DNA of 64,000 nt from Iris pallida (taxonomy: Eukaryota; Streptophyta; Magnoliopsida; Asparagales; Iridaceae), in assembly GCA_029216955.1 (NCBI GenBank), contig JANAVB010012195.1:2294864-2358863 (forward strand), read 5' to 3'. The position numbers and the translations under genes were made by a program. This document shows, piece after piece, positions 10,631-23,438 of the stretch (positions are counted from its first letter, which is position 1; the number at the start of each line of letters is the position of its first letter). The notes below the pieces were generated by a model, which saw only the letters and a list, made by a program, of their open reading frames with translations, was not told the origin of the DNA and did no database searches.

Positions 10631-12552
10631 CCTAGAGTGGAAGTTAGAAGCTAAAGTGGGATTTTTACCAAGATAATGGGTAAATTAACAACATGGACCG
10701 TAAGATGGAATGGATGTCCACTTTACCTAGAAAACTGGGTAGGTAATGTTAGTGTAGGTTAGTATCCTACTACCCTAGGAAGCCGGGAGTGGAACTCCTA
10801 AGGAAAAGCTACTTGGCCTTAGTAATTGGAATATGGAGGGTAAACGGGATAAGTAGGGATAATATCCATTTCACAACATATGGGTTTAATACCTTAAGAT
10901 ATAGCTAAAATTAGGTTATTATGGTTAGGAATAGTGGACTTGGACTAGTTTTGACCTTGGTTGACCACGGTTGACTATTTTGACCAAAAGTCAACCGAAA
11001 GTCAACCGTAGCCTAAAATTTACTAGAACTTGACCAAACTTGACCAGTTGACCTAAAGTCAACTGTTAGTCAACGTTAGTCAAGTTTGACCTAAAGTTGA
11101 CCTAAAGTTGACCTAGGGTTGACCAGAGTTGACCAGTTGACCAAAAGTCAACTGTAAGTCAACCTTTGACTTAAATCGACCTAGTTTAATTCTGTTTGAC
11201 TTGCATTGACCCAGTATGACTTTGTTAGGCCTAATATGACTTAGATTGACCTTGGACAATCTAGTTTGACCTTGTTTGACCTAGATTGACTTAGTTTGAC
11301 GTGTCTTGACCTAGTTTGACTCAGTATGACTTAATTTCACTTCCAAACTATTATATTGATACAATATTCCATCTATAGGTCTTCGAGGCACTGTTCTTAG
11401 ACTCAGTCGACTTATCCATCACATCACAGACGAGTACATTCTCTGATAATATTTTTGTTTTATGATATCGTCTTTGTTTCTAGTATTTAGTGTAGATATC
11501 CTTGTTCTCTTGACACATTGTTCACACGGATTGGTATTTGTCTGGATCCCGTCATAAGATGTTATTCCTCTTATATATGGTATGCCTTGTGCAAGTCTTC
11601 CTAGTTCCTTGTGCATTATATAGACAGGATTCCTGCGAAGGCTAGCTACCTTCTCAGAGAATCATGTGTCATGACGTGTCATGATTGGATCCACTATATT
11701 AGTCAGGGATGGGGGTGTTAGCATAGATATGTGATCAATACCCCACAGTATTATATTGTATCATCATTGTATAGTGTTAATCATACACTCACGTATGATT
11801 AGCCAGGCCAAACATTGTATCAAGTTCTAAGCCGATCACATGTTGAAACTAGTGCTAAACTCACATAGATAGCAGTTCCAGATTTTAGTACATGTTATAC
11901 ACTGTTCTCTTGTCTTATCTTATTACAGTTTTTGATATACCTTGTCAGGATGCATGTACGCTCTACTTTACCTAGTATATTCTCTCTATCTACTGCTACA
12001 TTTTCAATATTGTATAACTAGAACTGTTGTTTGAGATTTTGTACTCGTTCCATCCTGACTGAATATGTTGACAAAATATTACAGATGATGGTGAGGAGGA
12101 TTGCTGTACCTACTACGGTCCGGTTAACGTAGTGGGCTTAGACTTGGAGACCTTGGTTCAGCAGGGCTTAGCTCCGCCCGACGAGCCTCTAGCTTAGTTT
12201 AGTTAGAATAGACATTTTGGACTGGACCTTGTCTCCAGCTTGCTACTTATGTTATTATATTATATTTGGGATTGTATAATCATATTACTTTGTGACTCTC
12301 TCTCTTTCTCTCGTTGTTGAGCTGGATATTGCATTTGTAGTTTTTATCTATCTAGTTTTCGTGACATGATTCTTCTTTCTAGATTGTGATTGAGTTTATC
12401 AGTATTTTATACTATATTCCTCCGTGCGGAGATGACATGTTATTATATACTGTTTGTTGGCTAGTAGACCTACAGCGTTCTACGCCGTTTTTACGGCGTA
12501 GGCTGGGCGTGGTCACGCACTTGTGCCCCTACCTAGGGTGCGGGTCGTGACA
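10631..12552 (+). mobile_element. 5' LTR of element A, right part
   Basis: Resumes the LTR broken at 574 and matches 16821-18720 closely. It ends GGTCGTGACA at 12552. It includes a roughly 400-bp array of TTGAC/GTCAA motifs (10945-11330), a section resembling transcription-start and leader sequence, and the conserved terminus GCGTTCTACGCCG...GGCGTAGG shared with the solo LTR at 3875-8044. Confidence 0.9.
10945..11330 (+). promoter_or_regulatory. Dense TTGAC (W-box core) array in the LTR
   Basis: By eye there are about 23 TTGAC on the plus strand and about 7 GTCAA in some 390 bp, many as TTGACC or TTGACT. TTGAC(C/T) is the core bound by WRKY transcription factors. The array is repeated in the 3' LTR (17140-17500) and more weakly in the solo LTR (6665-6780). 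That it drives transcription is inference. Confidence 0.6.
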
Positions 12553-12815
12553 CGTTTTTAGTGGTGGCCCATCCAGGTCGAGAGTCGCAATTAGTGCGAT
12601 GTCGTAGTGGCGCTCGACTTAGAGTGCTATTACGAGCCTGCGGTACGTATCTAGGATAGGCTATAGGCTAAGTTACTCAATCACAAAATAGAAAAACTTC
12701 CACTTGCTGATCTTTTAACTGTCCTTTTTGATATTGATTTTTGTATTCTAATTGTCGTCCTTGATATAATATTTCATGTGCCATATTAATTTCCTTCCTT
12801 TACTCTATCTTCAGG

Positions 12816-14200
12816 ATGGTGCGGACCAGGTCCTAGCATCCTGAGTCCGCAGACATGGAGAGGTCTGCTATGACTTGCGGACCTGATCCAGGCACACCTG
12901 TCGCAGTCGGGGTGTCGGCAGCAGCTCCTGGGGCGCTCCTCCGCTAGTTTCGAGGGCTGACCCCGGGATTGCTACGACTATTCCGACCGCAGTTCCAGTG
13001 GTTGATATGGGCACTCTTCCTCCTCCTGCACAGCGGATTCCTCCGCCAGTTGTAGACGTACTTCCACCTCCACCTCTTCTGCCTACAGACTTGGGGCAGA
13101 TGCTTGCTTTCCTCCAGCAGATGCTGGAGACTCAGAGAGCCCAGGCTGAGGCTCAGCAGAGGCAGACAGACGCGATGCGTCAGGGCATGGAGGATGCCCA
13201 TCAGTTAGCCCTTGTAGCCGTGGAGCAGAGGGCTCCATATCATGGGACGCATCCGAGGTACGGAGATATTCAAGACTTTAAGAAGCTCGGGCCCCGTGAT
13301 TTTAGCGGGACCGAGGGTGTGGTCTATGTCGATGATTGGCTCGAGGATATCGAGCGACAGATGAGGGCCTTCCGCCTCGCAGACGACCTGAAGGTCGAGG
13401 CGATGGGTTTGCAGTTGCTAGACATTGTACGCACCTGGTTCAGGAATGAGCCAGCCCTTGCTGGGGAGGGCCATACTTGGACAGAGTTCAAGCTTCTCTT
13501 CAAGGAGAAGTTCTTTTTCCCTACAGACAAGATCGACCTGGTGAGGCAGTTCCAGGATCTGCAACAGGGTAGCTTATCTGTGGAGGAGTATGCCGCAGAG
13601 TTCGGTCGTCTGAGCCAATACACGGATTACATGGTTCGTGACCTGGAGATCAGGGCGAGCCGTTTCAGAGAGGGGCTGATCTGGGATATCAAGATCCTCA
13701 TTCCCTCCTTTTATGAGACTTATACCCAGATCTATGCGGAGGCCCGCAAGGTAGAGCGGGAGTGGGGCCTGAAGCCCAAGAGGGACCGTGATCTGTTTTT
13801 CGGGACTACTAGCTGCGCGAGGGCTGCTAAGCGTCCTCAACTCCAGCATCATTCTATTCTGCAACGCCCGCAGCAGATTCCTGCTCCGATTAGGGCACCA
13901 GTTCAGCGGGTGCCCCGGCAGCAGCAGCAGGGACCGACACAGCAGGCACCTACTTGCCACTACTGTAAGAGGTCCGGACATCTCTGGGAGGTTTGCAGGA
14001 GACGTTTGGGTGTGTGCATATACTGTGGCAACGAAGGACATCAGGCGAGGGATTGTCCTTCGAACCATCGTCGTGCAGCTCAGGGAGCACAGGGTAGGCC
14101 ACCTATGGCACCGCATCACGTCCCCACCAGCAGCGGGATATATCCCGCTAGCGCAGGGCTTTTGCGATGGCAGTTGAGGATCCTGCAGGCATTGGACTAG
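12816..14200 (+). pseudogene. gag of element A with two zinc knuckles
   Basis: The likely original start is ATG at 12816 (MVRTRS, the usual start of Tekay-like gag), with TAG at codon 7 where Gln is expected and a frameshift before 12998. From 12998 a 400-residue frame stays open. It has a Pro-rich N-terminus, a Gln-rich helix (LQQMLETQ...), the retrotransposon gag core (FSGTEGVVYVDDWLEDIE, FKEKFFF, FQDLQQGSLSVEEYAAEF) and two CCHC knuckles, CHYCKRSGHLWEVC and CIYCGNEGHQARDC. Gag forms the particle and binds RNA. The frame ends shortly after the second knuckle and is not joined to pol. Confidence 0.88.
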
Positions 14201-14490
14201 GAGGTATGGTCTTGCTCTTTCTTTTTACCTGTTCTTTCCGCCCATTGATTGATGATTGCTTTCTTAGTACCTTTAGCTTGCATATGTGATGATCATGCTA
14301 GATAAATAGAACACCACAATGAAGACTGCAATAACATGATACTGTAGAGACTAAAACCATACATGTTTGTTTCTATTTCCTAGAATTACATGTTGTATAA
14401 CTTTGGATAGAATTTAGTAGACTTTGTTTGTTGGGGGCTTGACCTAGAGAAGAGTACAACCAATTTGAATTTCGAAGGCAAATTTTTTCC

Positions 14491-14499
14491 AGGGGGGTA
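14491..14499 (+). other. Polypurine tract of element A
   Basis: AGGGGGGTA just upstream of the 3' LTR start. Confidence 0.75.
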
Positions 14500-16109
14500 G
14501 GATTATAACTGCCTATTTTCAAAAATGAGGGTAATTTTGAACTTTTGTAAAATTGATTATTTAATAATAGGTTTAAATCATGTTATTGATTTATTGGTGA
14601 TTTTGATTATTTTAATTTAATTTAATTAGTGTTTTGTGATTTTGTTCTTTGGCTAGTGTAACCTTAGAGCTGCTTAGCCTAGAGACTAACCATGACCATG
14701 GAGGCCTAACCCATGTTATTAGATTAGCTAATTACCACTTTTTAGGCTAAGGGTATTTTGGTTAGTTTGTGACTTTTGAATTATTTAGGATTTTGATTAA
14801 TTGGTAAATTTTATATTATTTTAATAATATTTAAATTGATGTATTATAATTTTGGTCATTTTTCATATTTTAATATTTTGAGAATTTTTATATTTTAATA
14901 TTGTATTTTCGGGTTTAGTTTGATCGGGTTTGAGTTTTGGCTCATTTCGACTTGTGTTAGTGACCCGGGTAGCTTAGACTCTAGTTGGAACCCAGAGTTT
15001 AGCTAGACATGGCCCAAAAATCCCACTAATTAGTATAGTGCATTTAGACTAATCCTACACAACTTGATTGGTCCATTTGGTCATTTAAACCTGACCCTTT
15101 TAGCCCCAAACTTCCACATAAGACAAAATTGACTCAAAGGGGCCTTGGAGGACATTTTGGACATTTGCCAAATGCCCCCAAACCCCTCAAATTTGGCCGG
15201 CAGCAAGGAGACCTCTCTCCACTCCATTTTCTTCACATCTTGTTCTTCTTCTTCTCCTTTGAGAGTTCCTTTCCAAACCAAGCCAAAATCCTTTGATTTC
15301 AAGCTCCAAAGTAAGTCAAATCGCTTCTAATTCTCTTCCATACTCTAGATCCCTCTCTAATCTTGGTGCTAACCCTTGTTTATCTTTTATTTGTAATTTT
15401 TATGTAGGTAGAACCTGGCATGGAGGGGTTGGAAGCATAGAATTGGCTCTTGACCCAAAAAGAACTAATTTTGGGGCTTTTCTTGGGATTCCAACTCCCG
15501 AGAGGTAAACCCTAACTCTAACTCTTGTAATTACTCCTAATTAGTGTTATTTGCATATTAGAGAATGCCCGAGGCGTAGGACAACCCATTAGAAGAGGTT
15601 TGAACCCATTGGACTAAATTCGGGACTTTCGGGCTAGGTTTAGTGCCAATTTTAGGGAAAATCCTAAATTGACATGTTTGGGTGTTACCCCTAACCTAAT
15701 TAGACCTAATTAGGTTAGTTTGGGTGAGATGAGGCTAGGTACGTGTCCATATTTGGATACGTGGGGTCGTTTTGAGAGAAATCATAAAAATAGGCTTTTT
15801 TAGAGTTTTCGGGTTCCAACACACGGGTGACTTTTTGCACCGACACTAGAATCGGCAAGTTAGTACTTAGAATAGGTTCTAATCATTATTTAGAACTTGT
15901 GGGTAGATTTTGGGTCGAATCCGGATAGGTTTGGTGTCCGTATCACGCGGTATCGCGAATCGGACACCCCGGAGTCGCCAGAATGGCCATTTGGGCCTCG
16001 TTTCTCGTTTCCGCTTGCGTGCGTGAGTAAGATTTCTTGTGTGGGGCACGTGTTTAGGCCCTAGAGGGTAGAATTGTAATAATTGGGTATTCGGATAAGG
16101 TTTTGGGTC

Positions 16110-16358
16110 GTTTAGGAGTATATGTGTATGTGTGTGTGTGGTGGTAGTGGTAGTGTGTGTGTGTGGTGGTAGTGGTGGTGTTTGTAGTGTGTGTGTGTGG
16201 TGGTAGTGGTGGTGTTGGTAGTATGCATGTACGTATGTATGTGTGTGTGGGTGTTCATGGATAGATAGATAGATATATAGATATGTAGATAGAGAGAAAG
16301 ATGGATAGATAGATAGATAGATAGATAAATAGGTGTATATATATAGAAGAAGAAGAAG

Positions 16359-16390
<32 letters not shown>
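16110..16390 (+). repeat. Compound microsatellite (GTGTGG / GATA / GAA)
   Basis: Runs of GTGTGTGTGGTGGTAGTGG, then GATA, then about 16 GAA units. The homologous run at 1-140 is shorter, so this block has changed length since the element inserted. Confidence 0.9.
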
Positions 16391-17139
16391 GGAGCTGCAA
16401 TAGCAGCAGTAGGAGCTGCAATAACAGCAGCTACAGCAGCAGTATAGGCTGCTCACAGCAGCCTTGTTCAAGAGCAGCAACAGCTTAGTAGCTGCTGAAA
16501 TCAGCAGTAAACCCTCCGCTTTGAGCCCCATTTGACCCCCTAATACACCCCTAATTGACCCTCCTATATACCCCCCTATATCCACCATATTTTCTACTAT
16601 ACTACCCCTTGATTAGTGAGTGTTAGAGTGGTGTAGGTTGGTTAGAAAACTAGTAGTTAGAGTGGTATAAAATAAGCTAAGCCGCATGTTAGTAGGTAAT
16701 GAGAATTTACTCTTTTGGACTTTCTAGTATCAAGATACCATGATACGGTATCGAGATACTAGAAGAAGGTTGGAATACCATAATAGAGAGTGGAGGAAAG
16801 CTTAGGATGAAGTGGGAAAGCCTAGAGTGGGAGTTAGAAGCTAAAGTGGAATTTTTACCAAGATAATGGGTAAATCAACAACATGGACCGTAAGATGGAC
16901 TGGATGTCCACTTTACCTAAAAAACTTGGTAGGTAATGTTAGTGTAGGTTAGTATCCTACTACCCTAGGAAGCCGGGAGTGGAACTCCTAAGGAAAAGCT
17001 ACTTGGCCTTAGTAATTGGGGTAGAGAGGGTAAACGGGATAAGTAGGGATAATACCCATTTCACAACATATGGGTTTAATACCTTAAGATATAGCTAAAA
17101 TTAGGTTATTATGGTTGGTAATGGTTAGGAATAGTGGAC

Positions 17140-17500
17140 TTGGACTAGTTTTGACCTTGGTTAACCACGGTTGACTATTTTGACCAAAAGTCAACCGTAG
17201 CCTAAAATTTACTATAACTTGACCAAACTTGACCAGTTGACCCAAAGTCAACTGTTAGTCAACGTTAGTCAAGTTTGACCTAAAGTTGACCTAGGGTTGA
17301 CCAGAGTTGACCAGTTGACTAAAAGTCAACTGTAAGTCAACCTTTGACTTAAATCGACCTAGTTTAATTTTGTTTGACTTACATTGACCCAGTATGACTT
17401 TGTTAGGCCTAATATGACTTAGATTGACCCTGTACAATCTAGTTTGACCTAGATTGACTTAGTTTGACATGTCTTGACCTAGTTTGACTCAGTATGACTT
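17140..17500 (+). promoter_or_regulatory. W-box core array, 3' LTR copy
   Basis: The same clustered TTGAC/GTCAA motifs as 10945-11330, with a few units missing, so the array length differs between the two LTRs. Confidence 0.6.
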
Positions 17501-18720
17501 AATTTTACTTCCAAACTATTATATTGATACAGTATTCCATCTATAGGTCCTCGAGGCACTATTCTTGGACTCAATCGACTTATCTATCACATCACAGACG
17601 AGTACATTATTTGATAATATTTCTATTTTATGATATCGTCTTTGTTTCTAGTATTTAGTGTAGATATCCTTGTTCTCTTGACACATTGTTCATACGGATT
17701 GGTATTTGTCTGGATCCCGTCATAAGATGTTATTCCTCTTATATATGGTATGCCTTGTGCAAGTCTTCCTAGTTCCTTGTGCATTGTATAGACAGGAATC
17801 CTGCGAAGGCTAGCTACCTTCTCAGAGAATCACGTGTCATGACGTGTCATGACTGGATCCACTATATTAGTCAGGGATGGGGGTGTTAGCGTAGATATAT
17901 GATCAATACCCCACAGTATTATATTGTATCATCATTGTATAGTATTAATCATACACTCACGTATGATTAGCCAGGCCAAACATTGTATCAAGTTCTAAGC
18001 CGATCATATGTTAAAACAAGTGCTAAACTCACATAGATAGCAGTTCCAGATTTTAGTACATGTTATACACTGTTCTCTTGTCTTATCTTATTACAGTTTT
18101 TGATATACCTTGTCAGGATGCATGTACGCTCTACTTTACCTAGTATATTCTCTCTATCTACTGCTACATTTTCAATATTGTATAACTAGAACTGTTGTTT
18201 GAGATTTTGTACTCGTTCCATCCTGACTGAATATGTTGACAAAATATTACAGATGATGGTGAGGAGGATTGCTGTACCTACTACGGTCCGGTTAACGTAG
18301 TGGGCTTAGACTTGGAGACCTTGGTTCAGCAGGGCTTAGCTCCGCCCGACGAGCCTCTAGCTTAGTTTAGTTAGAATAGACATTTTGGACTGGTGCTTGT
18401 CTCCAGCTTGCTACTTATGTTATTATATTATATTTGGGATTGTATAACCATATTACTTTGTGACTCCCTCTCTTTCTCTCGTTGTTGAGCTGGATATTAC
18501 ATTTGTAGTTTTTATCTATCTAGTTTTCATGCCATGATTCTTCTTTCTAGATTGTGATTGAGTTTATCACTATTTTATACTATATTCCTCCGTACGGAGA
18601 TGACAGGTTATTATATACTGTTTGTTGGCTAGTAAACCTACAGCGTTCTACGCCGTTTTTACGGTGTAGGCTGGGAGTGGTCACGCACTTGTGGCCCTAC
18701 CTAGGGTGCGGGTCGTGACA

Positions 18721-19026
18721 GATCGAGAGTACGAGATGGCAAGCATAGGATTAAAAATTTACCTGTTAGCTTCGTTACAATTTTCTACCACTGGGCTTGG
18801 CTGGAATACATATATTTTTGGGACGCCTTGAATATGTGTAACGATCCAAATCAAGTTGTATACTAAATTCAAATTGAGCTGTAGGAAAGACTGAAAGTTA
18901 ATGAAAGCTTGTACGAGTGTTTGAAACACAACAATGATAGTTGGGCGAGATCGTGAAACGATCTAGAGACTTGGATTGAGTGTTGGGTTCGGTTCGAGGA
19001 CGAACCTTATTTTGAGTGGTATATTA
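18721..19026 (+). mobile_element. 3' internal tail of element Z
   Basis: No open frame. It ends with GGTTCGAGGACGAACCTTATTTTGAG, of the kind usually seen just before the polypurine tract of chromoviruses, followed directly by an LTR start. The rest of Z must lie left of the window, beyond element A, which inserted here. Confidence 0.6.
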
Positions 19027-21393
19027 TGTAATGTCCCGCTCCGCACGGTCATTATGCTGAGTCATTGACTCGAAGAGTTTCGTTGACCTAATTAAGTATC
19101 GATGCGAATAGATACAAGAGTTACGATGACCCGATGAATGCATCAAGTAAGTTCGATGCAAGTGTTAAGTTGGCCCGAGGAAAAGCATTGAGTCGGTTCG
19201 AAGATTCTAAGAAATCGAATCGATGCAACGCACAAGTCCGATTCGAACGAATATTAATTTTAGTTGGTTTCGTGTGTAGGCTATACGTTTATACTGAAAT
19301 ATAAGAGGTCGACATTTTGCCTTATTTACAACGGGGTTCGTAAAACCAAATCACCGCCTCGCAACGGACTGAGGCATAGGCTCGGTAAGCCAAATCGGTC
19401 ATATAATTCAATGAAGTACGAAGTGCTCGAATGGCTAAGTTAGAAGAGTTGATCGTGCAACAAAGTAATAAAATTGAGCCGCATCGGCTCGGCAAAACGA
19501 CAAGGCATATTGGCTTAAGGTGGGAGAACTTTGACCATTCTTTGCTATTCTTTTATGCCTAAGTAAAATACATCGTTGTATGCTAAGTTAACCTATCGAG
19601 ACTACGGACGTGGCTCAGTCGAGAGATGAACATAGTGCATGTCGAACACTAGATAGAACAATTGACTTGAAACGTACATCAAATGTACGAGTTGCTATAG
19701 AACATTGAATATCGCAAGGGCGAGCACCTCGGTGCGCAAGCCATAAGAACATAGGATAATTATATCGACAAGTGCCTCAGTGCACGAGTCATTTTGTGCC
19801 CCCGCGCACGAGTTAGAAGGCTAGCACATTGAAAGACAATTGAGGCGAATGCCTAGTGCATGAGCTATGAACATTGAACACTATAGCATAAAACATAGAA
19901 ATGCGGTATTGAGGTGTGCATCGCATGCACGACTCGAAGAATAGAGAACAATCGTGTCAAAGCGTGCGTACGTGCACAAGAATCATAAAAGATGGTTTCA
20001 TTACGAAGAGAACAGTTGTGGCATGAATGTGACGGAACTGTCGAATGTGACATGATGCCTCAAAAATGTTCGGGACCTTCGGGTCGTTCGGTTGATGAAC
20101 ATTGAGGTTGGATATGATGCCATTGAACATTAAAACGAAGTATGGAATGTGAGAACATAGAAAGTTAATGTGAGAAATACGAGATGATACGAAGTCTGAG
20201 TCGCGGACTCAAGACTATGTTTGGTTGTTTGAATAAAATGTGCATTGCATGGTCGAATGGACTAGAGATATTGCCCGTGCACGGGTGGGATATGATTCCC
20301 TCGAACGAGTTATATTTATCGGGGCATCGGGACCGTTCGGCCTAGGAGGGATGTTAATCATTGTTGGTGCACATCTTTTGGGCATGACTTACGATCTGCT
20401 ACTGATATGATGTCACAATTTATGGTAAGTTCGACGTCCTTCAGATATTAGGCAAGCAAACCCGTACGGGAAGGGTGCTAGATTATACAATTTAAGAAAA
20501 GAAAAGAAAAGAAAAGAGAAACAAGTTAGTCCATTCAGACGTGGATACGCCAATGACCTTCATAAAGTTAAGAAACGGTGGGCCGAAAGTGCAGAAACAT
20601 AGAGATCATGCACAAAGCACTTATAACATGACATAAATGGAATGAGGCGTATTCATCTTGCGTTGGTGCAAGGACGAGTACGTCAGTGTTGGTAAGAAGT
20701 CACGAAACAACACAAGATTGCTATTGGTTGCTTGGTTGCTTGCTTGCTTATGTAAATCGAAATAACATGCTTGCCATGATAACATGCTTTACTACTTTCG
20801 AATATGCCATAAAATCGATTCTAAGGAGAACAAAGAAAGATAACTAAATTGTATGCTGCATGAAATCAATATATTACTTAATGTCGGTTTAGTTAAGTGG
20901 GTCTTTGATCAGTAGAACGATGACAAAAGTAGTAATCTCCCATTAGATTGCTTGCAGGTTCAGGATATGTTCTGCTCGCGGTGGAGCTTCGCTTGATCGT
21001 ACTGAGGCATGAAATGCCGTAGCGTTTGAAGCGTGCGATCGCATTGACATTCGGGCTTGCAACAGGATTGATGCGACCGAGATATAGAAGGCATGCTGTA
21101 TGGAACAGTAAAATTCTTTATGGACAAGAGAGAACTTGAGTGTTGTAGCCAATCTGACAAATTTAGTTGGGCTATCGAAAGCCTTGTAATCTTAGTTCAT
21201 TCATCAATAAAGAGAATTGTTTCGTATACTATGTTTCCTTCCGTTGCTAATATCGAAGATAACCATTTGAGAACTTGTCATCTTGTCTTGTACGAGTGCA
21301 ACTCTAGACTCGTATGATATTACGTCCCAGCGAGAATGATGATTCAGATAAATCGATGCGAGGACGAGCAATTTTCCGGATCGGGATGTGACA
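19027..21393 (+). repeat. 3' LTR of element Z (about 2.37 kb)
   Basis: Begins TGTAATGTCCCGCTCC and ends CGGGATGTGACA. Left flank TATTA and right flank ATAGT do not match, so it is a 3' LTR with an adjoining internal tail rather than a solo LTR. It holds an AAAAG run (20485-20520). Short frames inside have no recognisable domain. Confidence 0.7.
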
Positions 21394-22117
21394 ATAGTAT
21401 ATTGAGTGAACTTGCTTCATGTATGACTTTCTAAAAATATGTTTGGTTACCGTTCTTTTTGTCCTCCACAAGTGAGAATGATGAATTTCAATATTTAGAT
21501 GATATCACATGTAAATAATATACTCACTAAATTAATTACCAAACAGCCCCCAATTGATATAATTACGAAACAACCCTCTAACATAAAAAATAAAAAAATA
21601 AAAAGCAAGAAGACGAAGAGGACCCATACCCGTCGACCCCAACCCCCTGGTCTCGGACCTATCCTCCGCCTCCTCCGCTTCGCCGCCATCGACCTTGTCT
21701 TCACCCACCGAGCTCAACTTAAGTCATGGTCGGTGAAGATGAAGAAGACCCGGATCCAGCGTGGTCGACTGCGAGGGATCCTCGACAGAGCAAGCGATGC
21801 TTCAGTATGGCATTGAGCTGAGCACGACGTCCACTGTCGATCCGTGATCCAACGTCATGGTCAGCTCTCGAAGCCAACTTCACATTTGTAACCGACGTCG
21901 CCTCTAAAGCCGCGTGTTCCCCATGCCTCGCCTCAAAATCTCAAATCTTCAATCAAGGACGACGTCCTCGATTCTGACGCCGCCGGAGATGCGTTCGCCA
22001 CCATTGCTCGTGCGAGTTGTTGGTGCTGTAGAGAAAATCTACCGTTGCAACGCAGTTCTTCCTATTTTGAGCAGCAAATGAAGGAGTATAGTCGCAACAT
22101 GCTTTTCTGGCGAAACC
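21394..22117. other. Spacer with a GC-rich block, no gene recognised
   Basis: AT-rich to about 21600, then GC-rich and open in several frames (21620-22060). The plus frame from 21726 (MVGEDEEDPDPAW) stops after about 30 codons. The text may be the remains of a host exon, since it continues for about 80 bp on the far side of the copia element (26045-26130). No family was recognised. Confidence 0.4.
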
Positions 22118-22255
22118 TGTTAGATTATTGTTAGATTATATTTGTAAATATGGCCCATAAGCCCAATCGTAACACTATATATACTGTAAACAGCCCCCAT
22201 CAATAAGAACAAGGCATTATTATTTCCTACATGGTATCAGAGCCTTCCGAAAAAC

Positions 22256-22735
22256 CCTAGCCGCTAGACTCTACATCTCCCTTCCCCTCCCGGCTCCGAC
22301 TAAGCCATCCGCCCGACACCGACGACTGCTCCGCTCCTGTCCGCCCGGCTCCGACTGAGCCATCCGTCCGGCTCCGACTGAGCCGTACACCCAGCCCCGA
22401 CGACTGCTCCGCTCGGCTCGTCCGCCCGATTCGCACGGCCCGGGCCCGCCGACTGCTCCCTGTCCGCCCGGCGCCGACTGCTCCGTCCGCCCGGCCCCAT
22501 CCGCCCGACGCTGTCCGTCGACTGCTCCGCTCGGCTCCGACCCCGTTTGCGCCAGTGCCTGACCGCGGCACTTCACCGTCGACCCCATCCGCGTGCGGCC
22601 GATTCGCCGCCGACCCCTATGCACCAGATCCGACGCCCCGATCGTAGCAGGTTCGCCATGAACCCCGTACAGCAGCGGCCGATTCGCCGCCGACCCCGTC
22701 CATCAGCGGCTGATTCACCGCTCGTTTAGCCGATC
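22256..22735 (+). other. GC-rich repetitive leader of the copia element
   Basis: Between primer site and gag lies about 480 bp built from imperfect repeats of CCGCCCGGCTCCGACTGAGC and CGCCGACCCC. Frames are open on both strands but low in complexity. No conserved gag start is visible in it. Confidence 0.6.
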
Positions 22736-22789
22736 CGTCGGAGTTGTACAAAATTTTGTACACCCGACATCTGCGATGCTGATGATGCT

Positions 22790-23438
22790 GCATCCAGCTA
22801 CTCCATCGCGACTGGCGGTGGCGGTGCACACAACCCAAATTATCCTAATCCGAAGGATCCATATTTTTTGAGTTCTGCTGACAAACCAGGAAATATCATT
22901 ACTCCTATCGTTTTCCGTGGACCGAACTATGCTGAGTGGTCTCGGTCGATACGTCTCTCCCTGATCTCTAGGCGAAAGATCACTTTTCTGGAAGGTACTG
23001 AAATCAAACCTGTTAATGATGCTAGTAAATTGCTTGATTGAAGATGTGTGCAAGCGCTATTGGTTCAATGGGTTCTTAATACCATTGATCCGTCTTTAAA
23101 GAAATCTTTGCCGTACTTTGAGGAGGTTTATCTATTGTGGAACTTATTGGAGAAAAGATTTGTTGTTAGCAATGGCACCCGGAAGCAACAAATTAAGGTG
23201 GCTTTGGCTAAGTGTAAACAAACGGCTTCGATGTCTGTGGAAACCTACTTTAGAAATTTGTAGTCTTTGTAGGATGAACAAGCTTCTTATTTTCCATTGC
23301 CTACTTGTACCTGTGGTGAACTTGCTGCAAAGCTACAGGCTATGAGGGATGAAGACCACTTTCAGGACTTTATGTATGGGTTGAATGCTGAGTTGTATGG
23401 TCATACCCGATCTAATCTTCTGGCTGTTTATTCTATGT
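22790..23438 (+). pseudogene. Partial gag of copia element
   Basis: Carries the copia gag N-terminal block (GNIITPIVFRGPNYAEWSRS) and the UBN2-type core (WVLNTIDPSLKKS...LWNLLEKRF, MSVETYFRNL). Stops lie at about 23038-23040 (TGA for Trp), 23261-23263 (TAG for Gln) and 23270-23272 (TAG for Trp). The frame stays readable to about 23438 and then joins integrase sequence directly, marking the deletion junction. Confidence 0.85.

Larger units (their letters stand above)
12553..14503 (+). mobile_element. Internal region of element A (gag only)
   Basis: Only about 1.95 kb lies between the two LTRs. It opens with TAGTGGT (12559-12565), the start of the usual initiator-Met primer site, but the following bases no longer match, so the site is damaged. 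It holds one gag gene and a polypurine tract (14491-14499) and no protease, reverse transcriptase or integrase. This matches the class called TR-GAG: long terminal repeats, gag only, mobilised by a relative. A simple internal deletion is the alternative. Confidence 0.8.
14504..18720 (+). repeat. 3' LTR of element A (about 4.2 kb)
   Basis: Starts TATAACTGCC, which looks like a mutated TGTAACACCC, and ends GGTCGTGACA. The part from 16231 matches 1-574 plus 10631-12552. It contains repeated short G/T-rich blocks (16110-16255), GATA and GAA microsatellites (16258-16390), the W-box array (17140-17500) and the conserved terminal inverted motif. Open frames at 15145-15508 and 15879-16588 have no domain and are repeat-derived. 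Confidence 0.88.

Noticed and set aside
10945..11330. CRISPR-like or satellite array
   Set aside because: Spacing between TTGAC words is irregular and repeats are short; this is a motif cluster in an LTR of a eukaryotic genome.
19027..21393. Solo LTR
   Set aside because: Flanking 5-mers differ and a polypurine-type internal tail precedes it, so it is a 3' LTR.
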